Assembly: GCA_945878715.1 (NCBI GenBank)
Contig: CAMCTX010000012.1
Span: forward strand, 1 to 33,318
Direction of reading: 5' to 3'
DNA length: 33,318 nt
Source of the DNA: Legionella genomosp. 1
GTDB taxonomy: Bacteria > Pseudomonadota > Gammaproteobacteria > UBA6186 > Azoamicaceae
The notes below the pieces were generated by a model that had not been told where the DNA came from, did no database searches, and was given only the letters and a program-made list of their open reading frames with translations. Shown here piece by piece: positions 22,851 through 32,180 of the stretch (within the stretch, counting starts at the first letter, position 1; each line of letters opens with the position of its first letter). A program made the position numbers and the translations under genes.

Positions 22851-24342
22851 GCTTTTTTAGCCTTTTTTTCGTTATGGTTGGTGAAAGTGCAGCGCTTAAT
22901 ATGCCTTTTAACTGTGTGCGTAACACAGTAATATTTTCCTGCATCACGGTATATTGCGTTAGCAATTCATCAGGATCATGGCTTTCTTGTTTCTTTATAT
23001 GCGGATTTTTACTATCGAGGTTGTAATGACTTGCCTTGATATCTTTAATACTCAGCTTCCATGCATATTCGTTTTCCACGCGCGTTTTAAAGCCGTTTTT
23101 CTCTTTACCCCACCATGCTGCCTCTGCATCAAACTCTTTAATCGTCATTGGCTTGGTTTTGTTATAGCTTTTCACACCAGGTGGATATGGATGTTCATAA
23201 AACCATATGCTCTGGGTTGGCATTCCCTTCGTGAAAAATAGCAAATTGGTTTTAATGCTAGTGTAGGGACTAAATACACCTTTGGGTAAACGTACAATGG
23301 TATGCAAATTGCATTCTTCTAATAACTTTTCCTTGATGCGCGTTTTAATGCCATCTTCGCCAAATAGAAATCCATCGGGTAATACCACTGCCGCTCGTCC
23401 ACCCGATTTTAGCAACTGCATAATCAATACTAAAAACAGATCTGCTGTTTCACGTGTGCGAAAGGCTCTTGGAAAATTACTTTCAATACCATTTTCTTCC
23501 ATGCCACCAAATGGGGGGTTGGTTACAATCACATCCACACGTTCTTTGGGCATCCAACTAATCAGCGGGCGCCCCAAAGTGTTTTCGTGACGAATATTGC
23601 TCGGTACATCAATGCCATGCAAAATCATATTGGTGGTACACAATAAATGCGGCATCGGTTTTTTCTCAATACCAAAAATACCAGCCTGTAATTTAACCTC
23701 ATCACGCACAGTCTTTACATCTTTTTTACGGATATGTTCAATCGCACAGGATAAAAAACCGCCAGTACCACAAGCAGGGTCCATCACTTTTTCACCTAGG
23801 CGTGGGTTCATCATACGAACCATAAATTCTGTCACTGCACGTGGCGTATAAAATTCACCTGCATTGCCTGCTCCCTGTAAATCACACAGCAATTGCTCGT
23901 ACATATCACCGAACAGATGACGTTCCTGTGCTTTATTGAAATCTATGCCTTCTTGGATCTTGTTAATAACTTGGCGAATCAATTGACCCGATTTCATATA
24001 ATTGTAGGCATCTTCAAACACGGAATGGATCACATAAGCACGCTGATCACCACCTTTAACTTTCAATTGTTGTAATCCAGGAAATAAATCATTGTCAATA
24101 AATGCCTTTAAGTCATCACCCGTTAAACCTTCGCTATTGGCTGCCCACGATCGCCAGCGATATTTTTGGGGTAATGGGGATTGGTAGTTGTCTTGCAAAA
24201 GCTCCCACTCGCTTTCACGATCATCAAATATTTTCAGAAACAGAATCCAAGCCAATTGGCTTAAACGCTGAGCGTCACCATCTACGCCCACATCCTTGCG
24301 CATAATGTCTTGGATAGATTTAATCGTTGAAGAAATACTCAT
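22822..24342 (-). CDS. hsdM: Type I restriction-modification DNA N6-adenine methyltransferase subunit HsdM
   Basis: 506 residues from the ATG at 24342, which has AGAGGTGAT ideally placed; the frame extends to 24375 but the extra 11 codons are not needed. The N-terminal HsdM domain (SISSTIKSIQDIMRKDV, LAWILFLKIFDDRE) is followed by the catalytic domain with motif I DPACGTGGF (188-196) and motif IV NPPF (275-278), the latter diagnostic for N6-adenine methylation. GEFYTPRAVTEFMVRMM before motif I is also typical. The C-terminal part interacts with HsdS. It begins 35 nt after hsdR ends and overlaps hsdS, so the three genes form one operon. Confidence 0.96.
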   Translation of the reverse strand: MSISSTIKSIQDIMRKDVGVDGDAQRLSQLAWILFLKIFDDRESEWELLQDNYQSPLPQKYRWRSWAANSEGLTGDDLKAFIDNDLFPGLQQLKVKGGDQRAYVIHSVFEDAYNYMKSGQLIRQVINKIQEGIDFNKAQERHLFGDMYEQLLCDLQGAGNAGEFYTPRAVTEFMVRMMNPRLGEKVMDPACGTGGFLSCAIEHIRKKDVKTVRDEVKLQAGIFGIEKKPMPHLLCTTNMILHGIDVPSNIRHENTLGRPLISWMPKERVDVIVTNPPFGGMEENGIESNFPRAFRTRETADLFLVLIMQLLKSGGRAAVVLPDGFLFGEDGIKTRIKEKLLEECNLHTIVRLPKGVFSPYTSIKTNLLFFTKGMPTQSIWFYEHPYPPGVKSYNKTKPMTIKEFDAEAAWWGKEKNGFKTRVENEYAWKLSIKDIKASHYNLDSKNPHIKKQESHDPDELLTQYTVMQENITVLRTQLKGILSAALSPTITKKRLKKHEHHSAVTR

Positions 24343-24377
24343 AGATATCACCTCTTTAATTATATATGCAGGCAAAA

Positions 24378-26741
24378 TTAGGCATAGAGATTCATTTCTA
24401 ACTCATGCACTGCGTTAATATAGGCATCCTTATCACCAAAAGCCAACACTAGCTCGCTAGGAGTTCCCATTTTTCTGAATGGCTCGACTCTGAGAATGTT
24501 AATGTCTTGAATGTTTTCAATTCCTTTATCAGCATATTTTTCCAAAAGACTTTCTAGTACTTTGCGCGCTTGTTCGCCGTATTTATTAAAATAATTGCGC
24601 TTCTTCACTTGTTCTGCACGCTCACGGCGAGTAAGTGCTGGCTGATCAAAGGCTACGTGACAGATTAAATCGAAAATATCAAAATGCTTACCTACTGCCT
24701 CGATCAATGGTTCGAATAACACACCTTGTTCTTCCAGCTCCCGAACAATAATAGCTTTTTGATCAATCTTAGTCCACCGACAACAAAATTGATCAAGGGA
24801 TTGAAATATTTTTTTAACCGCTGCACGTGTATAATCCTTGAGTGATTCGGTAACCAAACGACCATCGGATCCGTAATACTGTACACGCTCCGAAATAAAA
24901 TGAACCTCTACATTACCAACCACATATTTCGTACGTCTAGTGCAGTTACCCTCTTCCAAACAACCTTCGGGCATATTATTTTTTTCAGAAAAGCAATCAT
25001 CTCCACCAAAATGGCTATTCAAAAAATCATTATCTGGTGGCACGGGTGTTTCATTTATTTTTGGTTCATAAATGACTACAGGCTTACCATCAAAAGCCGG
25101 ATCGTCAAAAAGTTTTGTCGCTTTTTTAAAATCCATAATAGTGAACCAAAACTTATCATAATCCTCATTAATACGAGTTCCACGTCCAATTATCTGCTTA
25201 AAATCAGCTATCGACTTGATATGCTGATCGAGAACAATCAGTTTGCAAGTTTGTACATCAACACCAGTCGACAGTAATTTAGAGGTGGTCGCTATCACCG
25301 GGTAACGAACTTCTGGATTGATAAAATGATCCAACTCGGCTTTACCTTCGATTTCATCACCGGTAATACGCATTATATATTTGCGATTTTCTTTAACCCG
25401 TTCAGGGTTACAATTAACCAAAGCCTGGCGCATGCGCTCGGCATGATCAATGTCATCACAAAACACAATCGTTTTGGCATAAGGATCTGTTTTCACCAAA
25501 AATTCTGTGATTTTCTTAGCAACCAGTTCCGTACGTTTTTCCAGTACTAAGGTACGATCCATATCGGTCTGATTATAAATACGGTCTTCAATCAGCAGAC
25601 CACTTTTATCCATCTGACCTTTACTGGGACGCCAACCCTGTATGTCTTTGTCTATGTCAAGGCGTACAACTTTATAAGGTGCCAAAAAGCCGTCCTCAAT
25701 ACCCTGCTTTAAACTATAGCTATAGATGGGATCACCAAAGTAATCGATATTCGAAATAGACTTGGTTTCTTTGGGCGTAGCTGTTAACCCTAGATGTGTG
25801 GCTGATGCAAAATATTCTAAAATCTCACGCCATGCGGAATCTTCGGCTGCACTGCCACGATGACATTCATCCACCACAATCAAATCAAAAAAATTCTGAG
25901 AGAATTGTTTATAGACATTCCGCTCTTCTTCACTACCCGTAACACCTTGATACAATGACAGGTAAATCTCGTAGCTTTTGTCAATCTGGTGTTTGACGAT
26001 TTTTGTCATCGCTGAACCAAAAGGTTTAAAATCGTTATTCTTGGTTTGATCAATCAAAACCGTACGATCAGCCAAAAAAAGGATGCGTTTTTTACTACCG
26101 GATTTCCATAGCCTCCAGATAATCTGAAATGCTGTATAGGTCTTACCCGCACCCGTGGCCATTACCAATAAAATACGCTTTTGAAACTTTGCTATCGCCT
26201 CTACCGTATGATTGATGGCATTGACTTGATAATAGCGTGGCACCCGATCAGTCCCATCATCATAGTAGGGCGTTTCTACGGTGCGACGAGCATCGGCTGT
26301 CTCTAGTCCCTTCCACTGACAATAGCGCTGCCAAAGCTCTTCCGGCGATGGGAAGGCATCCAAGGCTAAGGTTTGCTCCATTTTCTCACTCAACCCCGTA
26401 CGATCGTGAAGCAAAAAACCATCGCCATTAGAGCTAAAGACAAAGGGCACATCAAGCATTTCGGCATAACCTAGTGCCTGCTGCATGCCTGCTCCCACGT
26501 TATGCGTGTTGTCCTTAGCTTCCACGACGACCAGCGGAATATTCTGTTTGTAAAAGAGCACATAATCGGCACGCTTGCGTTCACCACGAACATGAAGCAT
26601 ACCACGCACAATAATACGCCCCTTGGTCAAACTGACTTCTTCACGGATTTGAGTCTCTAAATCCCAGCCAGCACTCATGATGGCAGGCGTAATATATTTG
26701 GAACAAAGGTCCCGTTCGGAAAGGCTCTTCTTATCAACCAT
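24378..26741 (-). CDS. hsdR: Type I restriction endonuclease subunit HsdR (EcoEI/EcoAI-like)
   Basis: 787 residues, matching the shorter type IB HsdR proteins (about 810) rather than EcoKI (about 1170). The N-terminal nuclease has D59, E74-A-K76 in VVVEAKD and a QxxxY motif (Q88-Y92). The SF2 translocase has Walker A ATGAGKT (195-201), DECH box (291-294), SGVDV region TGVDVQTCKLIVLDQHIKSI and motif VI QIIGRGTRIN. The C-terminal region fits the EcoEI_R_C-type domain. All catalytic residues appear intact, so a working restriction system is plausible. No clear Shine-Dalgarno sequence precedes the ATG at 26741. Here hsdR precedes hsdM and hsdS. Confidence 0.96.
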   Translation of the reverse strand: MVDKKSLSERDLCSKYITPAIMSAGWDLETQIREEVSLTKGRIIVRGMLHVRGERKRADYVLFYKQNIPLVVVEAKDNTHNVGAGMQQALGYAEMLDVPFVFSSNGDGFLLHDRTGLSEKMEQTLALDAFPSPEELWQRYCQWKGLETADARRTVETPYYDDGTDRVPRYYQVNAINHTVEAIAKFQKRILLVMATGAGKTYTAFQIIWRLWKSGSKKRILFLADRTVLIDQTKNNDFKPFGSAMTKIVKHQIDKSYEIYLSLYQGVTGSEEERNVYKQFSQNFFDLIVVDECHRGSAAEDSAWREILEYFASATHLGLTATPKETKSISNIDYFGDPIYSYSLKQGIEDGFLAPYKVVRLDIDKDIQGWRPSKGQMDKSGLLIEDRIYNQTDMDRTLVLEKRTELVAKKITEFLVKTDPYAKTIVFCDDIDHAERMRQALVNCNPERVKENRKYIMRITGDEIEGKAELDHFINPEVRYPVIATTSKLLSTGVDVQTCKLIVLDQHIKSIADFKQIIGRGTRINEDYDKFWFTIMDFKKATKLFDDPAFDGKPVVIYEPKINETPVPPDNDFLNSHFGGDDCFSEKNNMPEGCLEEGNCTRRTKYVVGNVEVHFISERVQYYGSDGRLVTESLKDYTRAAVKKIFQSLDQFCCRWTKIDQKAIIVRELEEQGVLFEPLIEAVGKHFDIFDLICHVAFDQPALTRRERAEQVKKRNYFNKYGEQARKVLESLLEKYADKGIENIQDINILRVEPFRKMGTPSELVLAFGDKDAYINAVHELEMNLYA

Positions 26742-26759
26742 GAAAAGGATAATATCCGT

Positions 26760-26933
26760 TTAAAATCGTATAGACTTTTCGATACTACCCATTTTTTGAT
26801 CTAAATACCAATGCCACGTATGCAAAAAAAATGTCAGAAAACTTTCATGTTTTACAAAAATGACATATTCATAATCTACTGGATAATGAAATAGCCAGCC
26901 GAATTGGTATTTGTAAAAATTAAATTTAGTCAC
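26760..26933 (-). CDS. Possible 57-codon small ORF between parA and hsdR
   Basis: Starts at a GTG that overlaps the parA stop (AGTGACTAA) and ends 18 nt before hsdR, so it fills the gap exactly. The product begins MTKFNFYKYQFGWLF and is rich in aromatic residues (three Trp, several Tyr and Phe), with KHESFLTFFLHTWHWYLDQK in the middle. No family is recognised. There is no good ribosome-binding site, and the DNA is AT-rich, where short open frames are less constrained to be real but stop codons are also frequent. Treat as a candidate only; it may be non-coding spacer. Confidence 0.3.
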   Translation of the reverse strand: MTKFNFYKYQFGWLFHYPVDYEYVIFVKHESFLTFFLHTWHWYLDQKMGSIEKSIRF

Positions 26934-28011
26934 TTAGCATTTTTAGTATTGATTGTGAAAGGTTGGTATAGACAGTATCCGCCATTTCAATATTGGGTCC
27001 AACACCATCTTTCTTGCCATTTTGCGTTTTTTCCCAAACGGCGCCTGTCCAATTACTATCTGCTTGAACAAGCTCGTATATGGGCTTAGATAACCTTTGA
27101 GAGACAGGAATCAAGCTGTTAAAATTTTGTATGCCTGCTAAATGATAAGGCGCATCGTATTCTACAGAATCTCTGAAAATAGCTTCATCAATAATCATTT
27201 TTTCTTCTTTAAGCGCAGGAACCAATTTTTCAGAGACAACATTTTTTATTTTATCAAGCCACGATTGGTATTCCTTTGACATTGTCTTTTGATCGTTATC
27301 ATTCTGAGCAGCAGTTCCAGTCGTATAGACCCTATAATTTTGAGACATAAAACCTAACATTTTTGGGTTCTCTTTTGGTAGTGCAAATTTATCGCCACCT
27401 TTTCTAAAGGAAGCAATATTTTTAGACCAGTTAGGTAATACATTACTTAATGAATCAATCGCTTGATAACAGTAAAAGTCTGGTGATGTGGGTATAATAA
27501 AATAATCTGAGCTCATCAGAATACACTGGTTGGTTGCGGAAATACTAGGACTCATATCAATAAGCACAATATCAAATTCACTGGCTATTCTTCTAATAAG
27601 TTCATTAATGGAACCAATAAATTGTCGTAATATGGGCAAGGTAACACTACTCGTAAGCGCAGTTGCTAGCTGTATATCTATTTCAGCAAATCGGATATTT
27701 CCAGCTAAGATAGACATATTTTCGTTTTTTGTCTTTGTGATGGCACCACTAGCACCTAGCATTTGACTGTCGATCGAAAAAATAGGCGCTAGACTATTGA
27801 AAATATCCGTGTTTTTTTTGCTGTCATAAAAATTGAATAGATCCTGATAGTTTTGTAAGCCAAGTGTTAAGCCTGTTAGGTTGCACTGCGGATCCGCATC
27901 GACAATAAGAACCTTTTTCCCAAGAGAAGCTAACTTCCACCCTAGATGAAAGGTCGTTGTTGTTTTACTCACACCACCTTTGTTATTAAAAAGAGAAATA
28001 AGCTTCGCCAT
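26926..28011 (-). CDS. ParA/Soj-like ATPase, orphan
   Basis: 361 residues from the ATG at 28011, preceded by AGGTG; the frame extends to 28083 but the ParA fold starts at MAKLISLFNNKGGVSKTTTTF. The deviant Walker A KGGVSKTT lies at 11-18, the switch I region VLIVDADPQCNLTGLTLG follows, and Walker B is FDIVLIDMSPSISATNQCIL. The later YFIIPTSPDFYCYQAIDSL is typical of plasmid or phage ParA proteins. No ParB, centromere-like repeats or replication gene is nearby, so it is not a standard partition cassette. It may maintain the element or act with the R-M genes; both are inference. Confidence 0.88.
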   Translation of the reverse strand: MAKLISLFNNKGGVSKTTTTFHLGWKLASLGKKVLIVDADPQCNLTGLTLGLQNYQDLFNFYDSKKNTDIFNSLAPIFSIDSQMLGASGAITKTKNENMSILAGNIRFAEIDIQLATALTSSVTLPILRQFIGSINELIRRIASEFDIVLIDMSPSISATNQCILMSSDYFIIPTSPDFYCYQAIDSLSNVLPNWSKNIASFRKGGDKFALPKENPKMLGFMSQNYRVYTTGTAAQNDNDQKTMSKEYQSWLDKIKNVVSEKLVPALKEEKMIIDEAIFRDSVEYDAPYHLAGIQNFNSLIPVSQRLSKPIYELVQADSNWTGAVWEKTQNGKKDGVGPNIEMADTVYTNLSQSILKMLSD

Positions 28012-28083
28012 ATCACACCTAGATCCTTGTAAAGTTTTCTCGAATGATACAGTGTTTCCTCGGTGCACGGTAGTGGGGATCAA

Positions 28084-28234
28084 CCATTGACTTCGACAAA
28101 AATGCCAAAAAAATAAAGGTTAACTAACTATTTATAAAGATAAGTCATATGGTCTTGGCCTTACGATGGACTTAGGGACAGCTTTTCTATTGTCTGAAAC
28201 CAGTGGTGAAAATCCGTTTTTCCCCGGTTTTTAA
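28084..28234. other. Right-end region of the island with candidate integrase arm sites
   Basis: No gene is seen. GGCCTTACGATGGACTTA with GACAG (28157-28181) matches 20985-21009 at 21 of 25 positions in direct orientation, and TTGACTTCG with downstream AAATAAAGGTTAACTAACTAT (about 28087-28131) resembles 21054-21094. Such repeats beside the core are what a tyrosine integrase would bind. Confidence 0.5.
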
Positions 28235-28283
28235 TTGGTGGGTGCTGAGGGGCTCGAACCCCCGACATTCGCCTTGTAAGGGC
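28235..28283 (-). repeat. Right att repeat within intact tRNA-Val
   Basis: 49 bp identical to 20796-20844, running from the anticodon stem of tRNA-Val to one base past its CCA. Confidence 0.92.
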
Positions 28284-28311
28284 GACGCTCTACCAACTGA
28301 GCTAAGCACCC
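28236..28311 (-). tRNA. tRNA-Val(TAC)
   Basis: 76 nt with encoded CCA: acceptor stem GGGTGCT/AGCACCC, D-arm GCTC/GAGC, anticodon stem TCGCC/GGCGA with loop CTTACAA (anticodon TAC), T-arm GGGGG/CCCTC with one wobble and TTCGAGC loop. It is intact, so the island insertion preserved the gene. Confidence 0.97.
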
Positions 28312-28334
28312 AAAATGAAAGATGAGCCTGCTGA

Positions 28335-28363
28335 TTTATATCAACTTTGGAGGGTGGGGTCAA
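28335..28363 (-). promoter_or_regulatory. Predicted sigma70 promoter of tRNA-Val
   Basis: TTGACC (28358-28363), a 17-nt spacer and TATAAA (28335-28340) on the minus strand, starting just after the lon stop codon and about 25 nt before the tRNA 5' end. Confidence 0.7.
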
Positions 28364-28364
28364 C

Positions 28365-30794
28365 CTAATGTCTTGCGGGGATGCTCGGATCCTCAGAAAT
28401 GACGGGATTTTCTAAGATCCCCAAAGCGTCTGAGACAATAGGCCCCTTGAGGGGCTCTACAGAACGCACCAAAGCCAATTCAAAGACTTCATCGATATAG
28501 CGTACCGGATGGATTTCCATGCCCTCATAGACACTCTCTGGGATCTCTGATAGCTCAGGTTTATTTTGATCAGGGATAATGACATGCAGTATACCAGCCC
28601 GTCTTGCGGCTAAGAGTTTCTCTTTCAAACCACCAATCGGCAAGACCTGCCCCCTTAGGGTGATCTCCCCGGTCATGGCCACATCTTTTCGCACGGCAAT
28701 ACCGGTTAAAACAGAGACGAGGGCTGTACACATCCCAATGCCTGCACTGGGACCATCCTTCGGCGTGGCGCCTTCGGGCACATGAATGTGTATATCGTGT
28801 TTCTCATAGAAATCATCCGCAATCCCTAAGCGGGTACTACGGGCCCGAAGCACGGTGATGGCAGCTTGAATCGATTCCTGCATCACTTCACCTAATTTAC
28901 CCGTACTGGTTATTTGGCCCTTGCCTGGTACAGCCATCACTTCAATTGTGAGTATTTCTCCGCCTACTTCGGTCCATGCTAAACCGGTTACTTGACCAAT
29001 TTGATCGCGTTCTTCAACCTGCCCAAAGCGACAACGTCTCACACCGAGATAAGTCTCTACCTGATCAGCCCCAAGCACCAAACGCTTTGGTTTTTTCGCT
29101 TTAGACAATAGTAAGGATTTGACCACCTTGCGACAAATCGTTGAAAGCTCTCGCTCTAAACCTCGAACGCCCGATTCGCGTGTGTAGTAACGAATAATCT
29201 CTAAAACAGCTTCTTGACTAATAGACAGTTCTTTATCCTGAATACCATTTTCCAACATTTGCGCAGGTATTAGATAAGATTGTGCAATATGACTCTTTTC
29301 ATCTTCGGTATAACCCGACAAACGAATCACTTCCAAACGATCGAGTAAAGGTAAAGGAATATTCAAAGAATTGGCTGTTGCAACAAACATCACATCAGAT
29401 AAATCGTAATCGACTTCCAAATAGTGATCATTAAAAGCATGATTCTGTGCTGGATCTAAAACCTCTAATAAAGCCGAAGCGGGATCCCCTCTAAAATCCA
29501 TGGCCATTTTATCAATTTCATCTAACAAAAAGAGAGGGTTTTTAACCTTGGCTTTCGCCAATTTCTGCAATATTTTACCGGGTAAAGCTCCAATATAGGT
29601 TTTGCGGTGCCCACGGATTTCTGCTTCGTCTCTGAGACCCCCTAAAGACATACGTACAAAGGTACGCCCCGTAGCCCGTGCAATCGATTCGCCCAGTGAT
29701 GTTTTACCCACGCCGGGTGGCCCCACCAAACACAACAAGGGACCCTTCATTTTATCGACACGCAATTGCACGGCAAGATATTCCAGGATCCGATCTTTTA
29801 CTTTATCCAAACCATAATGATCTTTATTTAAGATGTCTTGGGCTTTTGTTAAATCATTCTGAATCGTGGTTTTTTCATGCCAAGGAATATCTAGCATCCA
29901 ATCGATATAATTTCTTACAACCGTTGCCTCGGCCGACAAAGGCGACATCATTTTTAATTTCATGACCTCAGCAAGGGCTTTTTCCTTGGCCTCGATACTC
30001 ATACCGGCTTTTTCTATTTTATCCAACAACATTTTTATTTCTGTTTTAGCCGGCGCTTCTTCATTCAATTCGCCTAATTCGCGTTGTATGGCAAGCATTT
30101 TTTGTTTCAGATAATATTCTCGTTGATTTTTTTCAATTTCGTTTTTCACGGTCCCATTAATTTCTCTTTCCATCTGAATAATATTGATTTCAGACTCGAT
30201 CATCCTTAATAATTCCAGGATGCGTGTTTTAAAATCGAGGGTTTCCAATATTTTTTGCTTATTCGCTATCTTTAAAGACATATGTGCAGCAATGGTATCT
30301 ACCAATCGACTGGGATATTCAATACTGCTCACAGAGACAATCACTTCACTAGAAAAACGATTGCCCAGTTTCACGTAATTTTCAAACTGTGCAAGCAAGG
30401 ATCTCACCAACACCTGTATCTCTTGATCATCATTATTCACAAGGGTTTTGATAGACTCAACTTCTGCCAAGAAAAAGGGCTCTTTCTCCAAAAAAGTGCT
30501 AATCCTTCCCCGATCCAGACCTTCTACCAACACCTTGGTGGTACCATCAGGCAAACGCAATAGTTGCAGCAAATTAGCCACTGTGCCCATACGATAAATA
30601 GATTCTTGTGAAGGATCTTCATCCACCGCTTCTTTTTGTGCAACCAACAGAACCTGTTTAGAACCTGAACTTGCATATTCTAAAGCACGAATCGATTTCT
30701 CTCGCCCCACAAACAAAGGAATGACCATATGGGGGTAGACCACCACATCTCTGAGTGGGAGGATGGGCATGCGCATCAAAACTTCTTTATCCAT
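28365..30794 (-). CDS. lon: ATP-dependent protease Lon
   Basis: 809 residues, normal length. The N-terminal substrate-binding domain starts at about [25 protein letters not shown]; a coiled-coil linker (about 205-245) leads to the AAA+ module with Walker A GPPGVGKT (358-365) and LLDEIDKM, and the protease domain has catalytic Ser683 (PKDGPSAG) and Lys724 (IGGLKEK). It degrades misfolded and regulatory proteins in the cytosol. It starts 3 nt after clpX. In many gammaproteobacteria hupB comes next; here tRNA-Val and the island follow. Confidence 0.97.
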   Translation of the reverse strand: MDKEVLMRMPILPLRDVVVYPHMVIPLFVGREKSIRALEYASSGSKQVLLVAQKEAVDEDPSQESIYRMGTVANLLQLLRLPDGTTKVLVEGLDRGRISTFLEKEPFFLAEVESIKTLVNNDDQEIQVLVRSLLAQFENYVKLGNRFSSEVIVSVSSIEYPSRLVDTIAAHMSLKIANKQKILETLDFKTRILELLRMIESEINIIQMEREINGTVKNEIEKNQREYYLKQKMLAIQRELGELNEEAPAKTEIKMLLDKIEKAGMSIEAKEKALAEVMKLKMMSPLSAEATVVRNYIDWMLDIPWHEKTTIQNDLTKAQDILNKDHYGLDKVKDRILEYLAVQLRVDKMKGPLLCLVGPPGVGKTSLGESIARATGRTFVRMSLGGLRDEAEIRGHRKTYIGALPGKILQKLAKAKVKNPLFLLDEIDKMAMDFRGDPASALLEVLDPAQNHAFNDHYLEVDYDLSDVMFVATANSLNIPLPLLDRLEVIRLSGYTEDEKSHIAQSYLIPAQMLENGIQDKELSISQEAVLEIIRYYTRESGVRGLERELSTICRKVVKSLLLSKAKKPKRLVLGADQVETYLGVRRCRFGQVEERDQIGQVTGLAWTEVGGEILTIEVMAVPGKGQITSTGKLGEVMQESIQAAITVLRARSTRLGIADDFYEKHDIHIHVPEGATPKDGPSAGIGMCTALVSVLTGIAVRKDVAMTGEITLRGQVLPIGGLKEKLLAARRAGILHVIIPDQNKPELSEIPESVYEGMEIHPVRYIDEVFELALVRSVEPLKGPIVSDALGILENPVISEDPSIPARH

Positions 30795-30797
30795 TTT

Positions 30798-32105
30798 TTA
30801 ATCTTGTGCCTTACGTGCAACCTTGTGAGGGTTTTCAAACAATAATAAAGGCTCCGATTCACCCATCACGACTGATTCATCAATGACCACTTTTGATACA
30901 TCTTCTAAAGAGGGTAAGGTGTACATGGTTTCTAATAGGATATTTTCCAAAATAGAACGTAATCCTCTAGCGCCTGTTTTTCGCTGCATCGCTTTTTCTG
31001 CCACTTTTTTAATGGCCGAATCCCGAAACTCAATTTCGATCTCTTCCATATCAAACAACTTTTTGTATTGTTTGGTAAGGGCATTTTTAGGTTCGGTTAA
31101 AATACTTATCAGCGCTTTTTCATCTAATTCTTCCAAGGTTGCCACCACAGGCAACCGACCTACAAATTCTGGAATCAAACCATATTTAAGCAGATCTTCG
31201 GGTTCTACTTGGCGTAATTGTTCACTAAAGGTCTTACGATCGTCTTTTCCTGCAATTTCTGCAGAAAAACCGATTCCACCTTTTTCTGATCGTTGACGAA
31301 TAATCTTCTCCAAACCAGAAAAAGCACCGCCACAAATAAATAAAATGCCTGAAGTATCTATCTGTAAACATTCTTGTTGTGGATGTTTACGCCCGCCTTG
31401 TGGGGGAATAGAGGCCATCGTGCCTTCCATAAGCTTGAGCAAGGCTTGTTGTACCCCTTCGCCTGAGACATCGCGGGTAATAGATAGGTTCTCTGATTTT
31501 CTAGAGATTTTATCAATCTCATCAATATAGATGATCCCCGTCTGTGCCTTTTCTACATCGTAGTCCGCTTTCTGTAAGAGCTTCTGAATAATATTTTCCA
31601 CATCCTCACCCACATAACCGGCCTCTGTTAAGGTGGTCGCATCGGCAATGGCAAAAGGTACATCTAATAAACGTGCCAAGGTTTCTGCTAATAAGGTTTT
31701 ACCACTACCGGTCGGTCCAATGAGCAGGATATTACTTTTACCCAGCTCTACATCGTCTATCGATCCCTGTGGTTGACTCGAAGGTCCTTTCAGTCCGGCT
31801 TGTAAGCGTTTGTAATGATTATAAACGGCCACAGCCAAGACTTTTTTAGCATGCGATTGCCCAATCACATACTGATCCAAAATGTGGTTTATTTCTTTGG
31901 GGGTCGGTAATCGACTGCTGGCGGTAGGGGCTTGTTTGTCTTCGACTTCTTCCCGAATAATATCGTTACACAATTCCACACATTCATCGCAGATAAACAC
32001 AGAGGGGCCTGCGATCAGTTTTCTAACCTCGTTCTGACCTTTACCACAGAAAGAACAATAGAGGACTCTGGACTCTGTACGACCACCACCCTGCTTATTG
32101 GCCAT
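30798..32105 (-). CDS. clpX: ATP-dependent Clp protease unfoldase subunit ClpX
   Basis: 435 residues from the ATG at 32105, with GGGGTG just upstream; an in-frame GTG at 32111 lies within that ribosome-binding site and is less likely. The zinc-binding domain has CSFCGKG and CDECVELC (four Cys at about 17, 20, 39, 42), then Walker A GPTGSGKT, pore-loop GYVGEDVE, Walker [10 protein letters not shown], the RKH loop in GGRKHPQQE and the [10 protein letters not shown] sensor II region. It unfolds tagged substrates for ClpP. It lies 75 nt after clpP and just ahead of lon. Confidence 0.97.
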   Translation of the reverse strand: MANKQGGGRTESRVLYCSFCGKGQNEVRKLIAGPSVFICDECVELCNDIIREEVEDKQAPTASSRLPTPKEINHILDQYVIGQSHAKKVLAVAVYNHYKRLQAGLKGPSSQPQGSIDDVELGKSNILLIGPTGSGKTLLAETLARLLDVPFAIADATTLTEAGYVGEDVENIIQKLLQKADYDVEKAQTGIIYIDEIDKISRKSENLSITRDVSGEGVQQALLKLMEGTMASIPPQGGRKHPQQECLQIDTSGILFICGGAFSGLEKIIRQRSEKGGIGFSAEIAGKDDRKTFSEQLRQVEPEDLLKYGLIPEFVGRLPVVATLEELDEKALISILTEPKNALTKQYKKLFDMEEIEIEFRDSAIKKVAEKAMQRKTGARGLRSILENILLETMYTLPSLEDVSKVVIDESVVMGESEPLLLFENPHKVARKAQD

Positions 32106-32180
32106 GTTCACCCCGCTTTGTTAATGACTACCTAATCATGTGGGCACCGACGCAATTTTTCAAGAGAGAAAATATGCTAT

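Larger units (their letters stand above)
20796..28283. mobile_element. tRNA-Val-integrated genomic island carrying ParA-like ATPase and type I R-M; no integrase
   Basis: Perfect 49-bp direct repeats at 20796-20844 and 28235-28283 bound 7.4 kb. The right copy is the 3' two-thirds of an intact tRNA-Val gene (nt 29-76) plus one base; the left copy is a detached fragment. This is the standard footprint of a tyrosine-integrase element inserted at a tRNA 3' end. Cargo (minus strand, in order) is a parA-like gene, a possible small ORF, hsdR, hsdM and hsdS. No integrase, excisionase, relaxase or phage structural gene is present, so it fits a cis-mobilisable element or a remnant. Diverged direct repeats inside both ends look like integrase arm sites. 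Confidence 0.85.

Noticed and set aside
22978-24305. Several plus-strand frames of 60-102 codons opposite hsdM
   Set aside because: They are antisense to a well-conserved gene, have no start signals and show no family features.
26926-28011. Plasmid partition cassette (parAB)
   Set aside because: No parB or centromere-like repeats adjoin the ParA-like gene, and the region is bounded by chromosomal tRNA att sites.
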